A stretch of 33,819 nt of DNA from Candidatus Zambryskiibacteriota bacterium (GTDB taxonomy: Bacteria; Patescibacteriota; Minisyncoccia; Phycocordibacterales; WO2-35-19): the NCBI GenBank assembly GCA_003233455.1, contig QILQ01000052.1, positions 1 through 33,819 on the forward strand, read 5' to 3'. The notes beneath the pieces were generated by a model that saw only the letters and a program-made list of their open reading frames with translations, had not been told where the DNA came from and ran no database searches. A program made the translations under genes and the position numbers. Positions 26,086 to 33,819 of this stretch are shown here, one piece after another; position 1 is the stretch's first letter; the number at the start of each line of letters is the position of its first letter.

Positions 26086-27417
26086 ATGGAAAATACAATG
26101 ATACAAGTGCCAAATGGGACCGTGGCACCCGAAATACAAGGCCCCGTAAAGTATGTACTATATGCCAGAAAAAGTTCGGAGGCTGACGAAAAGCAAGCCC
26201 TTTCGATAGATAGTCAAGTAAAAGAAATGTTGGCTATATCAGAAAGAGAAAAATTAGATATAGTCGACATACGAAGAGAGGCACATTCGGCAAAAGATTC
26301 TGGACAAAGACCAGTGTTCCAGGAAATCCTCAAAGACTTAAGAACTGGTAGATACACCGGAATCCTAACTTGGGCACCAGATAGATTAAGCCGTAATGCC
26401 GGCGATTTAGGAAGTTTGGTAGACCTTATGGATCAAAAACTTCTACGGAAAATTAGAACTTATGGGCAGAAATTTACTAATAATCCAAATGAGAAATTTC
26501 TACTAATGATTCTCTGTAGCCAAGCAAAATTAGAGAATGATAATAAAAGTGTAAATGTAAAAAGAGGTTTAAGAATGAGATGTGAAATGGGACTCTGGCC
26601 GGCACCTGCACCGACTGGGTATTTAAACGAAAAGAAAATTGATAGGAAAGGATATGTAATGGTAGATCCAGAAAGAGGCCCTGTTATGAGACAAATGTTT
26701 GAAAAAGTAGCTTATGAGGGATGGAGTGGAAGAAAGATTTATAACTGGCTTAAGTTTGATATGAATTTTAGAAGTGCGACGAGTAATAAACCTTTAACCT
26801 TAAGCAATATATACAGGTTATTACAGACTCCTTTCTACTATGGAGTCTTTGAATATCCAACTAAAAGTGGTAATTGGTATACAGGCAAGCATACACCTCT
26901 TATAACCAAAAAATTGTTCGAGAAAACCAGAGAAAAGCTGTTAAGATCGGAGATTAAAAATATAGACAAACAATTTGCTTTCTCAAGAATGATAATTTGT
27001 GGTATGTGCGGATCTGGGGTAACAGCAGATGAAAAATGGAAACCGCTTAAAAACGGAGGCCGAGCCCACTACATCTATTATGGATGTAATAGATCACGAG
27101 ATATTACTTGTAAATGTGGATATATACGGGAAGAGGAGATAATAAAACAACTTGTAGACCTCATAGGAGAGCTTGATATGGACCAAAATTTTATAAAGAG
27201 AAAATTTGAGGAAGAACGCGAGCGAGCCATAAAATTCCAAAGGAAATTCTATGGATCCGAAACTCCTAATCTATCCAAAACAGAGTTTGATCCCAAACAA
27301 TATTCTAAACATGTCCTAACTCAAGGTACGATTGAAGAGAAAAGAGAATTAATAAGTGGAGTGAGAAATAAAATTGTGTTGAGAAATAAGGTTATCACTT
27401 TATCCAATCAGATTTAA
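26086..27417 (+). CDS. large serine recombinase
   Basis: KYVLYARKSSEADEKQALSIDSQVKEM...TWAPDRLSRNAGDLG...SVNVKRGLRMRCEMGLWPAPAPTGYLN...MIICGMCGSGVTADEK. ATG at 26086 preferred over upstream TTG. Confidence 0.92.
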   Translation: MENTMIQVPNGTVAPEIQGPVKYVLYARKSSEADEKQALSIDSQVKEMLAISEREKLDIVDIRREAHSAKDSGQRPVFQEILKDLRTGRYTGILTWAPDRLSRNAGDLGSLVDLMDQKLLRKIRTYGQKFTNNPNEKFLLMILCSQAKLENDNKSVNVKRGLRMRCEMGLWPAPAPTGYLNEKKIDRKGYVMVDPERGPVMRQMFEKVAYEGWSGRKIYNWLKFDMNFRSATSNKPLTLSNIYRLLQTPFYYGVFEYPTKSGNWYTGKHTPLITKKLFEKTREKLLRSEIKNIDKQFAFSRMIICGMCGSGVTADEKWKPLKNGGRAHYIYYGCNRSRDITCKCGYIREEEIIKQLVDLIGELDMDQNFIKRKFEEERERAIKFQRKFYGSETPNLSKTEFDPKQYSKHVLTQGTIEEKRELISGVRNKIVLRNKVITLSNQI

Positions 27418-28945
27418 TACTCCAATCCTGTTTTGGAAAAATAGAAAGGGTTGACGTAAAAAGAGTTGATGTTGGATCTTCCATACTGATAATTATTGTT
27501 CTAACCTTTTTATCTTTATTTTTAGGAGGAAATGTGGATATTCTAGAAGCATCTTTATAAATCTCGTATTTCATACTAAATACAAACTTATAGCCAAAAT
27601 TTTGAATTTCTTCTACAAAATCATTTATTACGTTTAGACCTTCCTTAACAGACTCTATATCTTTATTTTGTAAAAATAAAGTTCCGTCATAAATATATTC
27701 GTTTTCAGTATTGTAGATATTTTTGATTTCAATACGCGGAAATCCTTTATTAGGTTTGTTATAAACTTCTCCTTTAAAGATTTGTTCCTTACTTTTTAAG
27801 ATAAATTCTATTGCTAAATGTCCTGTAGCATATATATAAAATAAAGCTCCGCGTACTATTTTGTCCTCAACAATTTTAGACACTTCACTCTCTATCAATT
27901 CTCCATGACGATTTAAAACTATGGGCCTCCAATACCCATATTCGTTGTATCTAGTATCTGTTTGTTCAAAAGGTTTACCATCAACTACCCAAGAGTGTGC
28001 TTCCTGATACTTATTCAAATCACCAACATTAAGAGAAATGCCTTCTTTTTCACACATAAAATTTAAACCTTTTGTCCCTTCATAATCCTCCCTTTCAAAA
28101 AAGGCGTGAGTTCCACTTGGAAAATGAACTTTAAATCCAGACAATAATTCTTCTGAATTAGTTAATATTTCAACAACCTCAAAATTTGGTCTTATGTGGT
28201 ATTTTTTACCATTCCCAATTGCTCTTCGAGCATTTCTATAAGTTATAAAAAATGCTGAATAAAATGCAAAACATTTTGCCAGAATACTCGATAATTCTTC
28301 AAGATTAACTATTTCTGTTGTCGGATTTCCTTCTTCTATAATTCGAAATTCATTTTCAGTGATGGTGTAGTCTGAATGATAAAATGCATTTCTTATGTCA
28401 TTTCTAAAATAACCATCAATTATTTCAAGTAAATTATCTTCTCCACATTTTTGTGCTAACTCTCTTAAATGTTCTATCTTTTTCTTTGGAGAAGGTGGTC
28501 TACTTTTACCAAATAAACCCTGTTTTCCAATTGGAGTTGCGAGACGTGAAAATGGTCTAAATTTATAAGGTTGCTCTTGGCAACAACGAAGTAAATTTGC
28601 AAGGATTTCATAAGGGGCAGACATTTCTGTAGAATGGCAATATAAAAGCATACCTAGTTGTATTGATCTTTTTTCCATCCCTTTTTGTTTCTGAAGAGAA
28701 CGTAGCATTTCACTAAAATCCATTATGGCTTCTTCTGCCTCTACAAAAGCATCCCAATGACCACTTGTAATACCTTGTACTCGGAGAAGTGTGTATAAAA
28801 AATCAAAGCCAGAAGTATTTCCTGCACGAAAAAATAAATGATCAAAATATTTCAAATACTCCTCGGTATATTTATCTATTTTGAGAGAATCTTCTTTCTT
28901 AAATATATTCTTAAGAAATTTTTTTATATTGGTAAAAAAATTCAT
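27395..28945 (-). CDS. hypothetical protein with HEPN-like motif
   Basis: GYFRNDIRNAFYHSDYTI matches an IRNxxxHxDY HEPN-type motif; 3' end overlaps the convergent recombinase by 23 bp. Confidence 0.5.
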   Translation of the reverse strand: MNFFTNIKKFLKNIFKKEDSLKIDKYTEEYLKYFDHLFFRAGNTSGFDFLYTLLRVQGITSGHWDAFVEAEEAIMDFSEMLRSLQKQKGMEKRSIQLGMLLYCHSTEMSAPYEILANLLRCCQEQPYKFRPFSRLATPIGKQGLFGKSRPPSPKKKIEHLRELAQKCGEDNLLEIIDGYFRNDIRNAFYHSDYTITENEFRIIEEGNPTTEIVNLEELSSILAKCFAFYSAFFITYRNARRAIGNGKKYHIRPNFEVVEILTNSEELLSGFKVHFPSGTHAFFEREDYEGTKGLNFMCEKEGISLNVGDLNKYQEAHSWVVDGKPFEQTDTRYNEYGYWRPIVLNRHGELIESEVSKIVEDKIVRGALFYIYATGHLAIEFILKSKEQIFKGEVYNKPNKGFPRIEIKNIYNTENEYIYDGTLFLQNKDIESVKEGLNVINDFVEEIQNFGYKFVFSMKYEIYKDASRISTFPPKNKDKKVRTIIISMEDPTSTLFTSTLSIFPKQDWSIKSDWIK

Positions 28946-28995
28946 AAATTAAAAAACAACGCTCTCCGGTCGCCTCGATAACGCGCTGACTCGTG

Positions 28996-29066
28996 CTGCC
29001 CGACAGGGACTCGAACCCCGATTTCCTGGACCAAAACCAGGCGTCCTACCATTAGACGATCAGGCA
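28996..29066 (-). tRNA. tRNA-Gln (TTG)
   Basis: Cloverleaf tgcctga...cctggttTTGgtccagg...cggggttcgagtccctg..tcgggca; no encoded CCA. Confidence 0.93.
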
Positions 29067-29118
29067 ATATTTTTTGACCCTTTATTTATACCTTTATAAA
29101 CCTTGTTCGTCCAGCCAA

Positions 29119-29826
29119 TTATTTTTGAAGATAATGTTCTAAAGTATATATCCAGTCTTCATCTTCGTTTCCAGACGCAAGTTTTTGTTTTAACAGCCAT
29201 TCTAAATAGCCTCTGTCATTTTTTATAACTTCTTCAATTTTTTCGTCTTTATGTTTACCAAAATTAAATTTTGTGAATAATGATGGAGTATTTGAAATTT
29301 CAATCATCTTTTGGATAGCTTTTTCATCTGCAGGCAATATTTCTTTAATTTTTGATAACAATCTTTCAAAAATTGCTTGCAATACATTCACATCTCCTTC
29401 CGCGTCATGAGCATTGCCAACTACTTCAAGATCAAGATAATATCTCAAAAACTGCAATCCGTATTCGGGAATAACATCATCAGTATCCAAATATCTAGCA
29501 ACACGCAAAGTACAAATACTTTTTGGAATAACAATTCCTTCCGCTTTTAACATTGCACAGTCAAATTTAGCGTTATGAGCTACCAATATTCCAGTAGAAA
29601 GTAATTTCTCCAGATCTTTTTTCATTTGACTGTTAGCGAATGGTTTTTTATCTTCAAGCATTTTATTGGTTATGTGAGTGATGCTCATAGATTTTATTGA
29701 CATTGGAAGGGGCGGTTTAAAATATTCCACTTTCGTTTCTTTTGAAGTTTTATAACAAACTTGACAAAGACGATCTTTGTCTAAAATATTTCCCGTTGTT
29801 TCTGTGTCTAAAAAAATTAATTCCAT
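29119..29826 (-). CDS. DEDDh 3'-5' exonuclease (DNA pol III epsilon-like)
   Basis: LIFLDTETTG...VAHNAKFDCAML...NAHDAEGDVNVL. Confidence 0.88.
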   Translation of the reverse strand: MELIFLDTETTGNILDKDRLCQVCYKTSKETKVEYFKPPLPMSIKSMSITHITNKMLEDKKPFANSQMKKDLEKLLSTGILVAHNAKFDCAMLKAEGIVIPKSICTLRVARYLDTDDVIPEYGLQFLRYYLDLEVVGNAHDAEGDVNVLQAIFERLLSKIKEILPADEKAIQKMIEISNTPSLFTKFNFGKHKDEKIEEVIKNDRGYLEWLLKQKLASGNEDEDWIYTLEHYLQK

Positions 29827-29845
29827 AAATTTATTTTATCATATT

Positions 29846-30919
29846 TTATTTTTCCTCTCCAGCGGTGTCAATAATAGCCAATTCTATAGGGAGTTCGGGA
29901 ATGGAAGCGTAAGTTTGGCGAGAGTAGGCTTCTAAAAAAGCGAGCAAGGTCTTTGAATTTATATTTTTAGCGGTTTTAGCTAATTTAAAAAGTTTTTCAA
30001 ATTCCTTCTCTCCCGTTTCATCCACTATAATACTTCTAACATCGTTGGTGTTTTTACTTTGCTTGGCTGAAATTTTTGACGAAGGAGAAGCGAAACGAAG
30101 CAAAAGAATAAAACGCAAAGAACGCAAAATCATTTTCAAAAATATTTGCATATCGGCATTTTCATTACCGGCGTCTCTTATCGCCCCAATCCCCTTTTCT
30201 GTGTTTTGTTCGGCGATACTTTCTAAAACCGTTAAAATCAAAGACTCTTTGGGAGCACCCAAAACTTTTTCTATTTCTTGGTGTGAAAGTTTTGTGTCAG
30301 CCGATGAATGCATCGCTTTTTGCAAAATTGAAAACGCGTCGCGAAAAGAACCGTCGGCCAAAGTGGCAATAAGTGAAGCGGATTTTTTTTCTATTTCATA
30401 TTTTTCGGCTTTGGTAATTTTAAGTATCGCTTCAACTAAAAATTTATGAGTCGGTTTTTTGAAAGCAAAACGTTCGCAACGAGAGACGACGGTGTCCGGC
30501 AATTTATGGACTTCGGTGGTCGCCATAATAAAAATGACATGCTTAGGTGGCTCTTCCAAAGTTTTGAGAAAAGCGTTCCAAGCTTCTTTAGTCAGCATAT
30601 GAACTTCATCCACTATATAAACTTTATATTTTGAAGAGTAAGGATAAGTATGCACCGCGTCTCTAATAGCTCTAATCTCGTCTATACCCCTATTGGAAGC
30701 GGCGTCTATTTCGTAAATATCTTCGCTGTTAATACCGAGACTTTTAGCGAAAATGCGAGCTACACTGGTTTTGCCGGTGCCTCTGCTACCGGAAAAAAGG
30801 TAAGCGTGAGCAACCTTGTTAGTCTTAACTTCATTTTCTAAAACCGAAATAATATGATCTTGTCCTTTTACTTCTTTAAAAGTTTGGGGGCGATATTTTC
30901 TATAAAGGGCGATTTCCAT
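29846..30919 (-). CDS. dnaX: DNA polymerase III gamma/tau subunit, short form
   Basis: YRKYRPQTFKEVKGQDHIISVL, GSRGTGKTSVARIFAKSL, VYIVDEVHMLTKEAWNAFLKTLEEPP, VVSRCERFAF. Confidence 0.93.
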   Translation of the reverse strand: MEIALYRKYRPQTFKEVKGQDHIISVLENEVKTNKVAHAYLFSGSRGTGKTSVARIFAKSLGINSEDIYEIDAASNRGIDEIRAIRDAVHTYPYSSKYKVYIVDEVHMLTKEAWNAFLKTLEEPPKHVIFIMATTEVHKLPDTVVSRCERFAFKKPTHKFLVEAILKITKAEKYEIEKKSASLIATLADGSFRDAFSILQKAMHSSADTKLSHQEIEKVLGAPKESLILTVLESIAEQNTEKGIGAIRDAGNENADMQIFLKMILRSLRFILLLRFASPSSKISAKQSKNTNDVRSIIVDETGEKEFEKLFKLAKTAKNINSKTLLAFLEAYSRQTYASIPELPIELAIIDTAGEEK

Positions 30920-30959
30920 ATTTCCATTCTATACTAAAATCTCTTATCTCACAAAAAAC

Positions 30960-31010
30960 AAAAATACAAAATAGCTTCTAAGGCACGCTCAAGAACTATT
31001 TTGTATTTTT
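30960..31010. repeat. 15-bp perfect inverted repeat between divergent genes
   Basis: AAAAATACAAAATAG (30960-30974) / CTATTTTGTATTTTT (30996-31010), 21-nt loop. Confidence 0.8.
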
Positions 31011-31012
31011 TT

Positions 31013-31088
31013 ATTAAAAGAAATTTACCCCAAAAGACTCTTGAAATGTCCCTGTCCCAAAGGGTCACCCTTAGAGATTTCTTTTAAT
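31013..31088. repeat. 12-bp inverted repeat enclosing an AAGGGT-C-ACCCTT palindrome, leader of ddl
   Basis: ATTAAAAGAAAT (31013-31024) / ATTTCTTTTAAT (31077-31088). Confidence 0.65.
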
Positions 31089-31111
31089 TTTCTCTGTGAT
31101 AAAATATAATT

Positions 31112-32095
31112 ATGTCTTTCTCTCATAAAACAAGAGTGGGAGTTTTGCGAGGTGGTCCTTCGCTAGAGTATGAAGTATCCTTAAAAACCGGCAAAACTAT
31201 TTTGGCAAACTTGCCGGAAGAATATGAACCGTTGGATATTTTTATTTCCAAAGACGGCGTTTGGCATACCAGTGGTTTGCAAAAAAAACCTTACAAAATC
31301 CTTCAAATGATTGATGTGGTAGTCAACGCTATGCATGGCGATTATGGAGAAGATGGTCAAGCACAAAAACTTTTTGAGCATTTTAATATTCCTTACACCG
31401 GTTCGGATTCAATGGCTTCCGCTTTAGGAATAAACAAAGTAATGTCTAAAGATATTTTCAATCGGCAAGGATTAAAAACTCCGCAACACATAATTATATA
31501 TAAAAATGAAGATTGGATTACTAAAAAAATAATAGAGAAAATAAACAGAAGTTTTCCTTTCCCTATTATAATAAAACCAATAAACTCCGGTTCATCGCTG
31601 GGCGTTTCTTTTGTAGACCGAAAAAGTCAGATAAGAGACGCTTTAGAAAAGGCTTTCAAATATTCATCCGTTATTATGGTGGAAGAGTATATAAATGGTA
31701 AAGAAGTTACTTGCGGAGTGATTGAAAATTTTCGTGACGCACCAATTTATTCGCTTTTGCCGGTGGAAGTGGCAGGTCCGGAAGATAAGTTTTTCCATAA
31801 TTATAATTCAAAATATATTGACTTAAAATCAAGATATAAAACGCCTGGCAATTTTACCGAGGAAGAAAACAAACAAATACAAAAAACGGCTGTTTTAATG
31901 CACAGAGCTTTGGGATTGAGGCATTATTCTCGCTCTGATTTTATCCTTCATCCAAGACGCGGACTTTTCTGTTTGGAAACAAATACTTTACCGGAGCTTT
32001 CTCATCATTCTCCTTTTATTAAATCTCTGGAAGCGGTCGGTGGTAATATTAAAGAATTTCTCTCTCACCTTCTTTCTAAAACTTTAGAAAAATAA
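31112..32095 (+). CDS. ddl: D-alanine--D-alanine ligase
   Basis: VGVLRGGPSLEYEVSLKTG, NAMHGDYGEDGQAQKLFEHFNIPYTGS, IIKPINSGSSLGVSFV, CLETNTLPELSHHSPF. Confidence 0.93.
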   Translation: MSFSHKTRVGVLRGGPSLEYEVSLKTGKTILANLPEEYEPLDIFISKDGVWHTSGLQKKPYKILQMIDVVVNAMHGDYGEDGQAQKLFEHFNIPYTGSDSMASALGINKVMSKDIFNRQGLKTPQHIIIYKNEDWITKKIIEKINRSFPFPIIIKPINSGSSLGVSFVDRKSQIRDALEKAFKYSSVIMVEEYINGKEVTCGVIENFRDAPIYSLLPVEVAGPEDKFFHNYNSKYIDLKSRYKTPGNFTEEENKQIQKTAVLMHRALGLRHYSRSDFILHPRRGLFCLETNTLPELSHHSPFIKSLEAVGGNIKEFLSHLLSKTLEK

Positions 32096-32149
32096 TTTTG
32101 TTTTTACGTTGAAATATGCTATAAATTTAATCGTTGGGTGATAAAATAT

Positions 32150-32222
32150 GGGCCTGTAGCTCATCTGGTAGAGCGCCTCATTTGCACTGAGGAGGTGGCG
32201 GGTTCGAGTCCTGTCAGGTCCA
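32150..32222 (+). tRNA. tRNA-Ala (TGC)
   Basis: Cloverleaf gggcctg ta gctc...cctcattTGCactgagg...gcgggttcgagtcctgt caggtcc a; no encoded CCA. Confidence 0.94.
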
Positions 32223-32346
32223 CATAATGCGATTTTCGTCGCGACAAAAAACAAAATGAATATATCTTTATGGGATGTTGAGATACATTAGTGTTTTGTA
32301 AAAGTTAGGTTATAGTATGTAGCACTAAAGTTGGCAAATATATATA

Positions 32347-32568
32347 ATGTTAATAATTATGAAAAAAGAAATTTTAATTAAATTTGGAAATAAAGTTAGA
32401 GAGAAAAGGTTAGCTTTAGGCTTATCACAAGAAGAGTTAGCTACTAGAGCTAAAGTCCATCGAACATATATAGGAATGATTGAGCGTGCTGAGAAAAATA
32501 TAACTTTAGAAAATATAGAAAAAATTGCTAAAGCTTTGGCAATTTCAGTTGATAGTTTATTAAAATAA
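32347..32568 (+). CDS. XRE-family HTH, restriction-modification controller-like
   Basis: FGNKVREKRLALGLSQEELATRAKVHRTYIGMIERAEKNITLENIEKIAKAL; immediately upstream of a putative REase. The internal ATG at 32359 may be the start. Confidence 0.88.
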   Translation: MLIIMKKEILIKFGNKVREKRLALGLSQEELATRAKVHRTYIGMIERAEKNITLENIEKIAKALAISVDSLLK

Positions 32569-32576
32569 AAAATTTT

Positions 32577-33182
32577 ATGGTAGAAGTACAAAATCACGGT
32601 TTTATATTTGAAAATTGGATCAAGTGTGTTTTGGGAGTTGAAAAACTTGCAAGTAATTATACTCAAAAATGGGATATTCTAAATGAAACTCCTATTAGTG
32701 TTAAATTTATGGGATTAACTAATGCTCTAGAATTTGGCAGTACCGTCAGAATATGGGAAATTAACAAACCTTTCACTTTAATAATTGGCAGATGGGAACA
32801 AGTAGAAAATAAAAAAATTGTGAGAAGTATTGATGAAATAGATATTACTCCAGAAGTTATGTCTAAAATGTGCGGAGATATTACACTAGAAAAAATCAAA
32901 GAATTTGATAAAAAAATAAAAAAATTTCCAGCAGGAAAAAGGGGGCAAAAAGAAGGAATTGAGTTTGCAAAAAAATGGATGTCGCAAAGAAAAGATAAAA
33001 TGGGATTATTAACTATAACTCGAAAAATTGACAGCAAAAACCAAAGAAGAATACAGTGCAACCTAAATTATAATAATTATATCAAGCTATTTGGAAAGCC
33101 TTCTTTTAAGACAGAATTTAGAGGTAAAAATTTTGCTCAAAAAATAGACCATTGTGCAAGAACTTTTAATAAAAAGAGTTAA
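32577..33182 (+). CDS. putative type II restriction endonuclease
   Basis: HGFIFENWIKCVL...NYTQKWDILNETPISVKFMG arrangement; flanked by C-protein and a convergent partial gene. Confidence 0.55.
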   Translation: MVEVQNHGFIFENWIKCVLGVEKLASNYTQKWDILNETPISVKFMGLTNALEFGSTVRIWEINKPFTLIIGRWEQVENKKIVRSIDEIDITPEVMSKMCGDITLEKIKEFDKKIKKFPAGKRGQKEGIEFAKKWMSQRKDKMGLLTITRKIDSKNQRRIQCNLNYNNYIKLFGKPSFKTEFRGKNFAQKIDHCARTFNKKS

Positions 33183-33819
33183 ATTTCTACTTTAAAATCT
33201 AAAATATTTTCTTTTTTAATAGATTTACTTCCTATTCGGCAGGTAATATTTCTAAAATAGTCAATATTATTATTTACTTTTTTGCATATATTTTCTTTTA
33301 ATTTTTTGTTCTGATTAAATTCTTCTTTAAAATCAAAAACATAAAACATATCATTTAAAATGTCTTTTTTGATATTTATTAGACCGCATTTTCCAACACT
33401 AGAATTTCCAACTCTAACAACAGCTATTTTATAGTTAGACACTTCTTCTTTCTCGGGAATTTTTGACCTTTCTAAAATATTTTTTGCTGAAACATTATTT
33501 TCTTTAAAAGATTTTGAAATTTTTAATCTTTTGGTGCTTAAAAAGTTATTTAAAGGAATCCCTTTTTCATTTTTTATGTAACCATTATTTTTATGAAAAA
33601 TAACTTGAGGAATTAGTTCTTCATGAATATTTGAGATATTAAAAACTTCTTCATTAATTTCACCATTTTCATAAATAATAATTATTTTATCTTTTAATTT
33701 TTTTATATTACTAAATATAGCAAAACCACAAGGAATATTTCTATCAAACCAAATTTGATCATTTTGATAAATTATTATAGTTGAAAATTTTTTCTTTAAC
33801 TCTTCTTTTATTTTTTTAT
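33179..33819 (-). CDS. partial CDS off right edge, probably C-terminal part of a DNA methyltransferase
   Basis: Frame is open through the edge upstream of the ORF-track start at 33442: ...FSTIIIYQNDQIWFDRNIPCGFAIFSNIKKLKDKIIIIYENGEINEEVFNISNIHEELIPQVIFHKNNGYIKNEKG... Confidence 0.5.
   Translation of the reverse strand, partial: KKIKEELKKKFSTIIIYQNDQIWFDRNIPCGFAIFSNIKKLKDKIIIIYENGEINEEVFNISNIHEELIPQVIFHKNNGYIKNEKGIPLNNFLSTKRLKISKSFKENNVSAKNILERSKIPEKEEVSNYKIAVVRVGNSSVGKCGLINIKKDILNDMFYVFDFKEEFNQNKKLKENICKKVNNNIDYFRNITCRIGSKSIKKENILDFKVEI

Noticed and set aside
30045-30841. Plus-strand ORFs opposite dnaX
   Set aside because: Antisense to a strongly supported DnaX frame with no recognisable motifs.
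1-33819. Diversity-generating retroelement or retron
   Set aside because: No reverse transcriptase motif in any ORF; no TR/VR pair noticed.

Overview
AT-rich bacterial window. Gene order, small genomes-style proteins and recombinase type suggest Patescibacteria/CPR, but this is inference. The right end (~29-32.2 kb) looks like core genome: tRNA-Gln(TTG), a DEDDh exonuclease, dnaX, ddl and tRNA-Ala(TGC). Left of tRNA-Gln lies a ~27 kb accessory region with two large serine recombinases, a capsid-less terminase module (ParB-methyltransferase, small terminase-like, TerL-like ATPase), several hypothetical proteins, a glycan-modification operon, and a restriction-modification locus with two methyltransferases and two putative nucleases plus radC. 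A further C-protein/REase/MTase locus follows tRNA-Ala. The strongest unexplained signal is a 59-bp sequence present twice with 100% identity (9528-9586 and 19168-19226). Each copy sits just 3' of a co-oriented minus-strand gene block. A degenerate third copy (tagctta-N22-gttgccaacag, 25991-26030) has the same internal spacing and lies immediately upstream of the divergently transcribed serine recombinase at 26086. This resembles an integron-like cassette array (recombinase, divergent attI-like site, co-oriented cassettes ending in attC-like sites), but with a serine rather than tyrosine recombinase. A GNAT gene is truncated about 20-40 bp from one repeat, consistent with a recombination junction. 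Other notable signals: a tandem-duplicated structured non-coding region upstream of the ParB-MTase/terminase operon, a 9311-9449 region with mutually exclusive pairing of a repeated decamer, a GT2-phosphotransferase fusion, and a DnaX lacking its zinc module. All homology calls come from motif recognition by eye; no searches were run.
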